Positions 50,825 through 60,437 of a stretch of 64,000 bases of DNA are shown piece by piece; positions within the stretch are counted from its first letter, which is position 1; every line of letters begins with the position of its first letter. A program made the translations under genes and the position numbers. Source of the DNA: JAIXWP01 sp041391745 (GTDB taxonomy: Bacteria; Bacteroidota; Bacteroidia; Flavobacteriales_D; Sanyastnellaceae); the NCBI GenBank assembly GCA_041391745.1, contig JAWKNK010000001.1, forward strand, positions 285,276 to 349,275, written 5' to 3'. The notes below the pieces were generated by a model. It ran no database searches and was not told where the DNA came from. It saw only the letters and a program-made list of their open reading frames with translations.

Positions 50825-52465
50825 ATGTTGAAGACAAACTTGACCAAAGTTTTAGCTGCATTTATTGCTGTTTTTTCTTTTCAGTGCGCCGTTGCTCAAT
50901 CGGTGGCGAAGATTACCATTAAGAAAAATCAAGATGGCGTAATCACAGAAGAGACGCGTGTAATCGAACTAAGCGATGATCGTGACATTTCTCAAGTCTT
51001 AATGGAAATGGGACTTTTTGATGAGTTAGGTCAAATCAAAGAAGGTCAAGAGTTTGAAATTAATCTTCAAAAACAAGATAAAACTGGCACTTCAATCGAC
51101 TTGAGTTGGCTTAATGATGGATCAAATGGAATCTACGAAAGCAGTATGGCGCCTAGGGCATTTCTCGGTGTCATTCTTCGAAATGCTAATGCCACAGATA
51201 AAAAGGGAAAAGCGATTAAAGGTGGAGAAGTTACAGAGATCGTAGAAGGCACTGCTGCAGAAACATGTGGACTTCAAGTGGGAGATATCATTACAGAAAT
51301 CGATGGTCAAAATATTTCTAGCAGTGACGATATTATTTCCATCATTCAAAGTAAGCAGCCTGGTGATGAGATCAAGATTACCTACCTCAGAGACAATAAG
51401 AAAAAGTCAGTAAAGGCTATGTTGGGAGAAAGAAATGACCTTCCCGTAGGAATGAGAGAAGAGGAATTTGAGCTTGAATTACCTTTTGATTTGAATGATT
51501 ATAATTATTTCTTTAATCCAGATTCAATTACTATCATTTGTCCAGACAGCAAGAATAGTCCTTGCGATTCAATGAAGATTTGTCAACCTTTTTCATGGAG
51601 GTCAGAAGGATTCAAAACTGCTGAGGCTCCTTTTCTAGGTGTAACTCCAAGTGAGGAAAAAATGGAAGGTGGAGTAAAGATTGGAGAAATTGTTTCAGGA
51701 AGTAGTGCCGAAGCAATGGGACTTTTGGAAGGCGACATCATCAAAGAAATTAATGGAATTAAAATCGGCAATTTCGATTCTCTGAGAACTACTATTCAAT
51801 CACTAAAACCGCATACACAAATTAACGTTGTGGTGGTGCGTGATGGAAAATCAAAGGAATTTAAAGGTGAGTTAGGTACGCGTCCTACAAGTCAGAAAAA
51901 TGATTTCAGAATTTTCCACGACTTCAAAGGTCAAGACGAGAATGGAAATTACACCTACGACTTTGAATTGGATATGGATGCTCAAGACATCGAACAGCAT
52001 ATGGAAGAACTGATGTTGATGTTGGAGCAACAACAAATGAAGTTGGAAGATCAACAACAACAATTGCAAGAACAGTTAGATCAAATTCGCGAGGGTGATA
52101 AGACTACAACTATTAAATTTTCTATTCGCATAGAAGACATCACGCCAAGTGATATCGCGGCAATTAATCAAAGTGCTTCTCCAAAAGTAGAGGGTCAGGA
52201 CAATTTGCAATTAGAGCAAATCTCATTCTTCCCCAATCCTTCCGATGGTCAAATAACTTTAACCTTCGAACCAAAAGAACAAGGAGATGCTAAGATTATA
52301 ATTTACGACGCTACTGGTGGGCAGGTTTATTACGAATTGGTTAGTGGATCATTCGGAGTTTACAATAATGTAATTGACCTTAGCCAGCATTCATCAGGCA
52401 ATTATTACTTGCGCATTCTTCAAAACGGAAAATCGTTTACAAGAAAATTAATTATCGAAAAATAA
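50825..52465 (+). CDS. Secreted two-PDZ protein with T9SS type A sorting domain
   Basis: A 546-residue exported protein (signal peptide ending FSFQCAVAQ). Two PDZ domains follow: residues ~110-200 (FLGVILRNAN, EIVEGTAAETCGLQVGDIITEIDGQ) and ~270-360 (FLGVTPSEEK, EIVSGSSAEAMGLLEGDIIKEINGI). A glutamine-rich coiled coil (ELMLMLEQQQMKLEDQQQQL) comes next, and the last ~75 residues are a type A T9SS domain (FFPNPSDGQITLTFEPK... YYLRILQNGKSFTRKLIIEK). No protease triad is present. It probably tethers or scaffolds other surface proteins. A TAAATTTC box lies 5 nt before the ATG. Confidence 0.9.
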   Translation: MLKTNLTKVLAAFIAVFSFQCAVAQSVAKITIKKNQDGVITEETRVIELSDDRDISQVLMEMGLFDELGQIKEGQEFEINLQKQDKTGTSIDLSWLNDGSNGIYESSMAPRAFLGVILRNANATDKKGKAIKGGEVTEIVEGTAAETCGLQVGDIITEIDGQNISSSDDIISIIQSKQPGDEIKITYLRDNKKKSVKAMLGERNDLPVGMREEEFELELPFDLNDYNYFFNPDSITIICPDSKNSPCDSMKICQPFSWRSEGFKTAEAPFLGVTPSEEKMEGGVKIGEIVSGSSAEAMGLLEGDIIKEINGIKIGNFDSLRTTIQSLKPHTQINVVVVRDGKSKEFKGELGTRPTSQKNDFRIFHDFKGQDENGNYTYDFELDMDAQDIEQHMEELMLMLEQQQMKLEDQQQQLQEQLDQIREGDKTTTIKFSIRIEDITPSDIAAINQSASPKVEGQDNLQLEQISFFPNPSDGQITLTFEPKEQGDAKIIIYDATGGQVYYELVSGSFGVYNNVIDLSQHSSGNYYLRILQNGKSFTRKLIIEK

Positions 52466-52486
52466 GGTTAAACAATATTTGAAAAT

Positions 52487-52519
52487 TTGCATCGTTCACT
52501 GCTCATAAACCCGATGCAA
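52487..52519. other. Unexplained inverted repeat in a gene-free gap
   Basis: TTGCATCG (52487-52494) and CGATGCAA (52512-52519) form a perfect 8-bp stem with a 17-nt loop. No T tract follows, so it is not a standard terminator. The 158-nt gap 52466-52623 otherwise contains nothing I recognise. Confidence 0.45.
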
Positions 52520-52623
52520 GGAAAATGTGGTTGCCTTAAATCCAAATGAAAGTGGTGCTTTCAAAGGGAGAGGCAGGCAGTATCACCGACAAAAAGATGA
52601 CAAGGTAACCGCACCGCATCGGA

Positions 52624-53235
52624 CTACCTTCTTCCTAGAAATTCCAATTCGATTCCAATTTCTTCTGATTTTAAGACCAATATTTCAGCATTGGGCTTTG
52701 AAATGAGGAATTCGACATGAGCCTTTTCGGCAAACGGAGCATCTATTTTTTCAAAATCCAAATCCTTCAGAAGTTTCATTGCTGCAGGCATTACTTCGTA
52801 AGAGAATGTTGCTTTGTAATGGTCCATAACAGGGACACATTTAATTTCTGCATTTTCAATTGCCAGTTTACTTGCTGTCTTGTAGGCGTCGATCAATCCA
52901 CTTGTACCCAACTTGGTTCCCCCGTAATACCGAATTACGGCAACGAGAACGTTCGTTAAATCGAAGGATTGAATTTGACCATATATAGGTTTTCCAGCCG
53001 TTCCGCTCGGTTCACCATCATCATTGATGCGATAATGCTTCTTCTCCCACCCTATTCTCCAGGCATAACATATATGTGTGGCTTGATGATGTTCAGTCCA
53101 CAATTGGTCAAGAATAATTTTGATTTCTTCTTCCGAATAAACTTCATAAGCCAATCCGATGTGCTTGCTTCCAAGCACACGGTACATGCTTTCGCCTTTA
53201 TGAATTAAAGTATTGTACTCTGTAATATCAGACAA
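52624..53235 (-). CDS. YigZ/IMPACT family protein
   Basis: A 203-residue cytoplasmic protein of the YigZ/IMPACT family (UPF0029). Motifs HHQATHICYAWRIG, YRINDDGEPSGTAGKPI and VAVIRYYGGTKLGTSGLIDAYKTASKLAIENA are diagnostic. The C-terminal domain (~140-203) resembles the EF-G-like dimer half. Molecular role is unproven; eukaryotic IMPACT regulates GCN2. It lies 6 nt downstream of the next gene (53242-53643) on the same strand, so the two are probably co-transcribed. Confidence 0.92.
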   Translation of the reverse strand: MSDITEYNTLIHKGESMYRVLGSKHIGLAYEVYSEEEIKIILDQLWTEHHQATHICYAWRIGWEKKHYRINDDGEPSGTAGKPIYGQIQSFDLTNVLVAVIRYYGGTKLGTSGLIDAYKTASKLAIENAEIKCVPVMDHYKATFSYEVMPAAMKLLKDLDFEKIDAPFAEKAHVEFLISKPNAEILVLKSEEIGIELEFLGRR

Positions 53236-53241
53236 AACGAC

Positions 53242-53643
53242 TTATGAAATAGGATTTAGCATTACACTAAAAACAGTGATGGAATTTGGATCACGCTCAA
53301 AATAGAGTTTATCCAATGCACTCAAAATATTTTTCGCACGGAAGTATGAAGTGTGTAATGTATTTTCTCCTTTCAAAGACCATTGAATGGTGTAACTGCT
53401 ATCCGCCTCCTTATAATTCTTTACATACTCCAACATATCTCTAAGCGTCTCCGTTTTGGACGATCCAATTGTAGTATGAAACAAGAAGCTTTGATTGTGT
53501 CTTGGATTTGCAGTGATTAATCTCAATACCACTTGGCCTTCACCTTCATCAAAATTGAATACAAGTGAGTTTGGTCCCATGCCTATATAAGTTCCAATTT
53601 CTGCTTGGAGGTTGGCTATTTCAATGTTCTTATCTACGGTCAT
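53242..53643 (-). CDS. Conserved-looking hypothetical protein
   Basis: A 133-residue cytoplasmic protein with no signal peptide or membrane segment. The sequence (IANLQAEIGTYIGMGPNSLVFNFDEGEGQVVLRLITANPRHNQSFLFHTTIGSSKTETLRDMLEYV) looks alpha/beta and is well formed. I do not recognise a family. A TAAATTTG promoter box lies 20 nt upstream, overlapping the end of the capD-like gene, and yigZ follows 6 nt later, so this gene heads a two-gene operon. Confidence 0.72.
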   Translation of the reverse strand: MTVDKNIEIANLQAEIGTYIGMGPNSLVFNFDEGEGQVVLRLITANPRHNQSFLFHTTIGSSKTETLRDMLEYVKNYKEADSSYTIQWSLKGENTLHTSYFRAKNILSALDKLYFERDPNSITVFSVMLNPIS

Positions 53644-53662
53644 AATCTAAAAGAATGGATTC

Positions 53663-53670
53663 CAAATTTA
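53663..53670 (-). promoter_or_regulatory. TAnnTTTG promoter box before the hypothetical-yigZ operon
   Basis: Minus strand TAAATTTG, a perfect -7 match ending 20 nt before the ATG at 53643. It lies on the 3' end of the upstream gene. Confidence 0.4.
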
Positions 53671-55541
53671 ATGATCTAATTTCTGAAATTCAGAATTATT
53701 GCTGATATATTCTGGAATAATGGATTTCAATTTTGATACAATGAGTTCATTGTTTTGTTGGTCAAAGTATTGGATCAACTCGTTTATTTCTTGCGAAATT
53801 TCCTGGAAAGCATATTCTCTAACCTTAGCTATCAAGATCTTCGGATGCGGTGTTGGCAAAGAATTTTCTTTATCACTTAATACTTCTTCAAAAAGCTTTT
53901 CACCGGGACGTAGACCAGTGATCTTAATTTCAATATCCTTCCCTTCTTCCAGTCCTGATAGCTTTATCATATTTCTAGCGAGGTCGATAATCTTCACGCT
54001 TTCTCCCATATCAAAAGCAAATATCTCCCCTCCCTTGCCCATTGCTCCGGCTTGAAGCACGAGGTTGACTGCTTCCGGAATCGTCATAAAGAAGCGCGTC
54101 ATCGACTCGTGAGTAACCGTTATCGGTCCTCCCGCTTCAATTTGTTTTTTGAATGTAGGAATTACACTACCATTGCTTCCAAGCACATTACCAAATCGAG
54201 TAGTGATGAATTTGGTTTTGGCATCCTTATTCAGCGATTGCACATAAATTTCCGCTACACGCTTAGTGCTTCCCATAACACTTGTTGGGTTCACGGCTTT
54301 ATCTGTACTGATTAAAACAAACTTCTCTACATCAAATTCCACCGCCAAGTCGGCAAGGTTTTTTGTACCTCGAACATTCACCAACACCGCTTCACTTGGG
54401 TTGCTTTCCATTAGAGGAACATGCTTATACGCTGCAGCATGAAATATCAATTGAGGATGAAAATAATCCATCATTCTTCGCATGCGATCAAGCTGACTCA
54501 CATCGCCAATTACTGCTTCACAAGCAACTCTAGAATGATTGATTTCAGAAATTTCATTTTCCAATTCAAACAGCGGAGTTTCCGCTTGATCGAGCATAAT
54601 GATTTTAGAAGGAGAATAAGAAACCAATTGCCTAACCAGTTCACTTCCTATACTTCCCGCTGCTCCTGTAACAAGAACAACTTTGTTTTTTACTTGATTG
54701 AAAATTTCAGAATTATCCAAAGTGATCGTTTCTCTCCCCAACAAATCTTCGATTTTAATATCACGTATTTGTCGGATGCTCAATTCACCGCCAATCCATT
54801 GTGTAGCTGGCGGAAGTTGACTCACCTTGACGTTTTTAGCAAGGGCCATTTCTATCAATTCAGCTTTTCTCGCATTGCTAAGACTAGGTGCAGCGATAAT
54901 AATTTCATCCACTTTTCCTGTAGAAATAAAATCTTCTAGTTTCGATGAATGATAGATGTCTGCCCCTTCCATTTTCTTACCAGACTTTCCTTTATCATCA
55001 TCAAAAATGCGATCACTTCCGTTTGCGATCGAGAATCTCTGTCAATCGATCGTTTTGTAATCAACCCTCCTTCTCCTGCACCAAAAACGACTGCACGTTT
55101 TTGGGTTTTCGAGGGAGTTTTAAGTTCGATATAAAGCACTTTAATAGCAATCCTACTTACAATCATTGCAAACAATGAAAGCAGGTATTCCACTATGATA
55201 ATAGAATTCGGAATAAAAAACTGCTGATCAGAATAGAAGTACTTAACTTGATTCAAAACCGCAAAGACTATTGAACCAATAGATAGTACCACAAAGATGC
55301 GCATGGTATCTTGGGTACTGGTGTACCTAATGATTCCTGCATAGGTTCTTCCCAACAAAAAAGAAATAGCACGCACGGCTAAGAAGATGGGAAGAAAAGT
55401 TCGGGCTAAATCAATTTCAAGTTTTGGTGGATCAAATTCAAACCTCACCAAATAAGCAATCAACAGGGCCACAAAAGAAACCCCCAAGTCGACCATAAAG
55501 ATGATCCACCTGGGAGTATTTTTTGTTGGCAAAAACTTCAT
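53668..55541 (-). pseudogene. CapD/WbpM/PglF-type nucleotide-sugar 4,6-dehydratase, frameshifted
   Basis: Two overlapping minus-strand frames make one ~624-residue protein. The first (55541 to 54936) has four membrane segments (FMVDLGVSFVALLIAYLVRF...) and a first nucleotide-fold GAGEGGLITKRSI. The second (54972 to 53668) has VTGAAGSIGSELVRQL, the KHVPLMESNPSEAVLVN motif, and LISTDKAVNPTSVMGSTKR, where Met replaces the SDR catalytic Tyr (MxxxK), the hallmark of FlaA1/PglF/WbpM UDP-GlcNAc 4,6-dehydratases. The frames join at about 55005-55012: AFLMMIK should read AFLDDDKGK, one base missing beside TTTTT. It would make a 4-keto-sugar for surface glycans; no other glycan genes are near. Confidence 0.88.
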
Positions 55542-55550
55542 ATTAGAATT

Positions 55551-56729
55551 TTAGCAAGCCTCAATAACCATTGCACTTGCACCACCGCCACCATTACAGA
55601 TGCCGGCACCTCCGATTTTCGCGTTATTTTGTTTTAAAACGTTTATCAATGTAACAATGATACGAGCACCGCTACATCCTAATGGGTGACCGAGTGACAC
55701 GGCACCGCCGTTTACGTTTACTTTGCTTGCATCCAAGCCCATTTTCTGCATATTCACCAATCCAACAACAGAAAACGCTTCGTTTAATTCTACGTATTCC
55801 AAATCGGCAACTTTTAATCCTGCTTTGGCAGCAGCCTTTGGCAATGCTAGCGAAGGAGTTGTTGTAAACCATTCTGGAGCCTGTTCCGCATCAGCATAAG
55901 AGACAACCTTCGCTATTGGCTTTAACCCTAAAGCTTCCATTTTCTCTTTGCTCATCAAAACCACAGCAGCCGCACCATCATTCATGGTAGAAGCGTTAGC
56001 TGCAGTTACTGTACCTTCTTTGCTAAACACAGGTCTAAGACCAGGAATTTTGTCAAAGTTCACATTTTTATACTCTTCATCTTCAGCAAAAAGGGTAACA
56101 TCACCTTTTCTTCCAACGATTTCTACTGGTACAATTTCTTCTTTGAATTTACCATCCGACCAAGCTTGAGCTGATCTTTTGTAAGATTCAATCGCAAATT
56201 CATCTTGTTCTTCACGAGAGATATTGCACTCTGAAGCACACATATCTGCAGCATTTCCCATTGCATAGTTATGGTAAACATCAGTTAGACCATCTTTTGC
56301 AACACCATCTATCATTTGGACATTACCATATTTATTTCCCCAACGCAAGTTTGGAGAGTAGAATGGCACATTTGACATACTTTCCATTCCGCCAGCGACT
56401 ACTACATCGGCATCGCCAAGCATGATACTTTGTGCACCTTGCATGATGGCTTTCATACCCGAAGCACAAACTTTATTTACTGTTGTACATTGAACAGTAT
56501 TTGGTAATCCAGCAAACATAGCTGCCTGACGAGCAGGAGCTTGACCTAAATTGGCTTGAAGCACTGAGCCCATCAAAACCTCTTGAACTTCAGAAGGATC
56601 GAGTTGGATTCTTTCAATAGCTCCTTTGATTGCAGTTGCACCCAATTTAGTTGCAGGAACTGAGGCCAGCGAACCTCCGAAACTTCCCATGGGAGTTCTT
56701 ACAGCTGATACGATATAAACTTCTTTCAT
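55551..56729 (-). CDS. Acetyl-CoA C-acetyltransferase (thiolase)
   Basis: A 392-residue thiolase that condenses two acetyl-CoA or cleaves acetoacetyl-CoA; it may also act in beta-oxidation. Catalytic Cys in TTVNKVCASGMKA, His in GGAVSLGHPLGCSGARI and the second Cys in AGICNGGGGASAMVIE are intact. Unlike the thiolase at 43883, it lacks the PcaF-like block, so the acetyl-CoA type fits better. The ORF could begin at 56759, but ATG 56729 (MKEVYIVSAVRTPMGSFGG) is the family start. It ends 9 nt before the capD-like gene. Confidence 0.93.
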   Translation of the reverse strand: MKEVYIVSAVRTPMGSFGGSLASVPATKLGATAIKGAIERIQLDPSEVQEVLMGSVLQANLGQAPARQAAMFAGLPNTVQCTTVNKVCASGMKAIMQGAQSIMLGDADVVVAGGMESMSNVPFYSPNLRWGNKYGNVQMIDGVAKDGLTDVYHNYAMGNAADMCASECNISREEQDEFAIESYKRSAQAWSDGKFKEEIVPVEIVGRKGDVTLFAEDEEYKNVNFDKIPGLRPVFSKEGTVTAANASTMNDGAAAVVLMSKEKMEALGLKPIAKVVSYADAEQAPEWFTTTPSLALPKAAAKAGLKVADLEYVELNEAFSVVGLVNMQKMGLDASKVNVNGGAVSLGHPLGCSGARIIVTLINVLKQNNAKIGGAGICNGGGGASAMVIEAC

Positions 56730-56878
56730 TGTCATTAAATGTGGCACAAAAGTGCGCAATTCCGTTTAAAATTCCACTATTTTAAGAATATTACTGAAAT
56801 GTAACCTTTAAATGTTTCTGGAAGTATAAAAACACGCTTGCCCTCCACACCCGAATAAAAAATGCAAGCAAAACAGAA

Positions 56879-59800
56879 ATGAAAACGTTAATCAATTGGA
56901 GAAATGTAGTAATCGCCTTGTTTTTAACAAGTTCGGCTTTCTCCTATGCTCAAACCTCACCAAGTACAGAGTGTTCTAGTGACCATAAGAACGACAGTTT
57001 GTACCTACATGATCCTAAGTTTGCTAGAAGCTTATTCTTGCTTGAAGCAGCTTTCCATCAAAACATGAATTTATCTCCAGAAGACCGTACAGATGATGTG
57101 TACGTTTTACCTGTTGTAGTTCATGTTATTCATGAGGGTGAACCTGTTGGTCAGGGTTCAAACATTTCAGATGAGCAGATTTTGTCTGCTATTTCTGCAT
57201 TGAATGATGATTTTCGACACATGCCTGGCACAAATGGTTTTGGCGCCGGACCTGATATCAAAATTGAATTTTGTTTAGCTAGTCGTGACCCACAAGGTCA
57301 GCCTACCACAGGTATCAACCGTGTGAATGGAAGTTCGGTGCCACTATACGCCGAAGAAGGAATTGAATCTACTGGAGATGCTGGTGCAAATGAAGAAGCG
57401 GTAAAAGCTTTGAGCACTTGGCCAAGAACAGATTATGTAAATATTTGGATCGTAAATGAAATTGGAAACAATGACGGAGGAAGCGGAGTTCAAGGCTACG
57501 CTTATTTTCCAATCAACAATCCGATTGATGGAATAGTTGTATTGCACAACGCATTTGGTACTGTTGGTAATTTGAAATCATATACCAATATGAATCGCAC
57601 GCTAACACATGAAATGGGACACTTCTTAGGATTGTATCATACATTTCATGAAACAAATGCATGCGGCGCAGAAACGAATTGTTTGACTCAAGGTGATCGC
57701 GTGTGTGATACTCCTCCTACTATTCTCAATGCTTCGTGCAGTGCACCTGCTTGTAGCAGTACTCAACAAGTAGAAAATTATCTCGATTATACCAATCAAT
57801 CATGTCAAGATATGTTCTCAGAAGGTCAAAAGACACGAATGAGAACAACACTTGAAACACAAAGAACTTCTTTGCTTTCTAGCTTAGGTTGTATGCCTGT
57901 GTACGCTCGCGACGCAGGAATCACTGCAATCACCTCACCTGTAGGTGTTAGTTGCAATACAACTTACACTCCTGTAGTAAAATTGACAAACTTTGGTAGT
58001 CAAGCTTTGACTTCATGTACCATTAATTACAATGTAGACGGTGTTGGTTCTGCGACATATGCTTGGACAGGAAATATCGCTTCAGGTGCTTTTGCAAATG
58101 TCACCCTACCTCAGATTATTGCTACTTCTGGAGCACATGTTTTCTATGCATGGAGCAGCAATCCTAATGGCCAAAGCGATGAAAATGCAAGCAATAACCA
58201 ATCTACTAGTAACTTCTCGGTAACTTCAGGAGCCACCATCGAACTTACTGTTCAAGTGGATTATTTTGGTTCTGAAACTACGTGGGAAATTCTAGACGAA
58301 AATACTAATCAAATTGCATACGGTGGTCCGTACGCCAATAATTCTCAAGGTACAATTTATTCTGAAATGCTCTGCCTACCTAACGGATGCTATACTCTCG
58401 TGTTCCATGATCAATATGGCGATGGTCAATCATTTACTAATGGTAACTATGCATTACATGGACCGGAAGGAGAAATACTTGCGAGTGCTAGTGGTAACTG
58501 GGGAAGCATCTCCTCTACTCCTTTCTGCATAGATTCAGCACCAGTAGGAGAAGCTCCAACGGCTAGCTTCACTGTGAGCGACAACACTATTTGTGCTGGA
58601 GGAAATACTTCCTTCAATTTCACAGGAACAAATAATCCAACGAATTTCATTTGGACATTTAATGGTGCAAGCAATAATTCCTCAACGAACATTGCACCAG
58701 GACAGATTACATATAACAACCCGGGAACTTATAATGTCACTTTAACGGTGAGTAATGAGTTCGGATCAGATTCTTACACTTGCACCAATTGTGTGACAGT
58801 AATTAGCGGCCCAACCGTTGCGATTAACAGCGTTAATCCGACTTGTAATGGTTTAACGAATGGTGGAGCAACAGCGAATGTAACGGGAGGTTACACGCCA
58901 TACACTTACTCATGGTCTAACGGAGGTTCTTCGAATGCTATCAGCAATATTGGAGCTGGTTCTTATTCGGTTTCAGTATCGAATAGCGAAGGATGTACTA
59001 GTCAAGCCACTACTACAATTTCAAACCCGGCACCACTTCAAGTCTCTGTATTTTCTACCAATGTAAACTGCAACGGAAGCAATGACGGTAGCGCTGTCGC
59101 TTCAACAACAGGAGGAACCGGAACAATATCTTACAGTTGGAGCACAGGATCTGACCAGTCGTTCGTAGCTAATCTAGGAGCTGGGAGCTTTGCAGTTACA
59201 GCAACAGATGCGAATGGATGTACAGACATGGAAACATTCACCATTTCACAACCTACGATTTTGGTAGCAAGTACTATTGTACTGACTCCAGAAACTTGTG
59301 CTGGAAATGATGGTAGTGCAAGCATTGAAGTAGAAGGTGGCGCCGGAGGCTACACCATCGTGTGGGGCAATGGCAGTGAATCATTGATTGCAGAAGGATT
59401 ATCGGCAGGAAATTACTTTGTTAGCGTCGCGGATGCCAATGGATGTAGCTTGAACGTAAACGTAAATATTCCATACGAATGCGATACTCCCGCTCCAGTT
59501 ACAAAGCTGGTACAAAGCGACTGTGGTGCAACCGACGTGGCCTTGAATGCCGTTCTTACTTGTGAATCAGTTGAAGGAGCAGGAATGTACCAATGGAAAT
59601 TTAGCACACCAACTGGTCTTTTAATTACCGAAGACTTTACGTTGGGTACCGAATATTATCTCGGAAACTCAAATGCATTTACTGGAAACACGTTGATGCT
59701 TGTAACTATCAAAGCAATGGTAGATGGCTCCTGGGGACCATACGGAGATGTTTGTTCCATTCAAACCGAACAAACATTCGGTACCACTGAATTGACGGCT

Positions 59801-60346
59801 GCAGACTGTGGAAGTACCATTGATCATTGGGGAAATCAAATAACTGCTGAAATTGTTCCTGGAGTATTAGGGTATCAGTGGTCCATTTCTGGAGGACAAG
59901 ACAACTTTACTTTCAATACTGTAGAGAATTCAATTACCATCTCTGAAGATATGGGATTGATCAACAATCAGCTATATCAAGTCTCTGTGCGTTGTTTGAT
60001 TGGCGACAATGAATACACTCCATGGGGAAATACCTGTGATATTGAAATCGCGCTGGTATTAGGTGTGGATGAAATAGCACAGAATGAATTGTCTATCTAT
60101 CCGAATCCAAACAATGGAGAAAATATCACGCTTGAATTTGGAAACATAAGTAGCAATTCACGCGTAAGCGATATCGTAATCTATAATGCTGCCGGCAGCG
60201 TAGTAGAAAACTTGAATCAATTGAACTTAGGTGCAGGCGCACAAAAGATGCAATATCATTTCCAACACCCTTTGGCTAGCGGAGTGTACTTAGTGCACTA
60301 TCGTATGAATGGCCAGGAAAGAGAAGAGAAATTAATAGTACGATGA
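56879..60346 (+). CDS. Secreted M43-family zinc metalloprotease with SprB repeats and T9SS type A domain
   Basis: An 1155-residue secreted protease. The signal peptide ends FSYAQ; the pappalysin-like (M43) domain has HEMGHFLGLYHTFH, with three zinc ligands and the catalytic Glu. Next come a CARDB-like domain (DAGITAITSPVGVSC), a PKD domain (PTASFTVSDNTICAGG), three SprB-type repeats (GGYTPYTYSWSNG, GGTGTISYSWSTG, GGAGGYTIVWGNG), two cysteine-containing beta modules and a T9SS type A sorting domain (SIYPNPNNGENITL... GVYLVHYRMNGQEREEKLIVR). The Met-turn is NYLDY, with Leu instead of Met. The cell probably uses it to degrade protein outside the cell. Confidence 0.9.
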   Translation: MKTLINWRNVVIALFLTSSAFSYAQTSPSTECSSDHKNDSLYLHDPKFARSLFLLEAAFHQNMNLSPEDRTDDVYVLPVVVHVIHEGEPVGQGSNISDEQILSAISALNDDFRHMPGTNGFGAGPDIKIEFCLASRDPQGQPTTGINRVNGSSVPLYAEEGIESTGDAGANEEAVKALSTWPRTDYVNIWIVNEIGNNDGGSGVQGYAYFPINNPIDGIVVLHNAFGTVGNLKSYTNMNRTLTHEMGHFLGLYHTFHETNACGAETNCLTQGDRVCDTPPTILNASCSAPACSSTQQVENYLDYTNQSCQDMFSEGQKTRMRTTLETQRTSLLSSLGCMPVYARDAGITAITSPVGVSCNTTYTPVVKLTNFGSQALTSCTINYNVDGVGSATYAWTGNIASGAFANVTLPQIIATSGAHVFYAWSSNPNGQSDENASNNQSTSNFSVTSGATIELTVQVDYFGSETTWEILDENTNQIAYGGPYANNSQGTIYSEMLCLPNGCYTLVFHDQYGDGQSFTNGNYALHGPEGEILASASGNWGSISSTPFCIDSAPVGEAPTASFTVSDNTICAGGNTSFNFTGTNNPTNFIWTFNGASNNSSTNIAPGQITYNNPGTYNVTLTVSNEFGSDSYTCTNCVTVISGPTVAINSVNPTCNGLTNGGATANVTGGYTPYTYSWSNGGSSNAISNIGAGSYSVSVSNSEGCTSQATTTISNPAPLQVSVFSTNVNCNGSNDGSAVASTTGGTGTISYSWSTGSDQSFVANLGAGSFAVTATDANGCTDMETFTISQPTILVASTIVLTPETCAGNDGSASIEVEGGAGGYTIVWGNGSESLIAEGLSAGNYFVSVADANGCSLNVNVNIPYECDTPAPVTKLVQSDCGATDVALNAVLTCESVEGAGMYQWKFSTPTGLLITEDFTLGTEYYLGNSNAFTGNTLMLVTIKAMVDGSWGPYGDVCSIQTEQTFGTTELTAADCGSTIDHWGNQITAEIVPGVLGYQWSISGGQDNFTFNTVENSITISEDMGLINNQLYQVSVRCLIGDNEYTPWGNTCDIEIALVLGVDEIAQNELSIYPNPNNGENITLEFGNISSNSRVSDIVIYNAAGSVVENLNQLNLGAGAQKMQYHFQHPLASGVYLVHYRMNGQEREEKLIVR

Positions 60347-60381
60347 TATAGGGTGGAGACCAAATTTACTTTTGGTCTAGT

Positions 60382-60415
60382 AAAAAGCCCGCGTACCTTT
60401 GGTATGCGGGCTTTT
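60382..60415. terminator. Strong bidirectional terminator
   Basis: Long stem AAAAGCCCGCGTACC / GGTATGCGGGCTTTT (one G-T pair) with loop TTT, flanked by A and T. It separates the metalloprotease gene from the convergent pgmB-like gene. Confidence 0.92.
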
Positions 60416-60437
60416 GAAATTTTATAAGTATTCTTTT

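Noticed and set aside
52466..52623. Possible cobalamin or glycine riboswitch
   Set aside because: Some short words looked similar, but the core consensus boxes are absent, the order is wrong, and no downstream gene on the plus strand exists.
54421..54939. Open frame of 172 codons opposite the capD-like gene
   Set aside because: The minus strand encodes a conserved enzyme; this frame has no start context and no recognisable motif.
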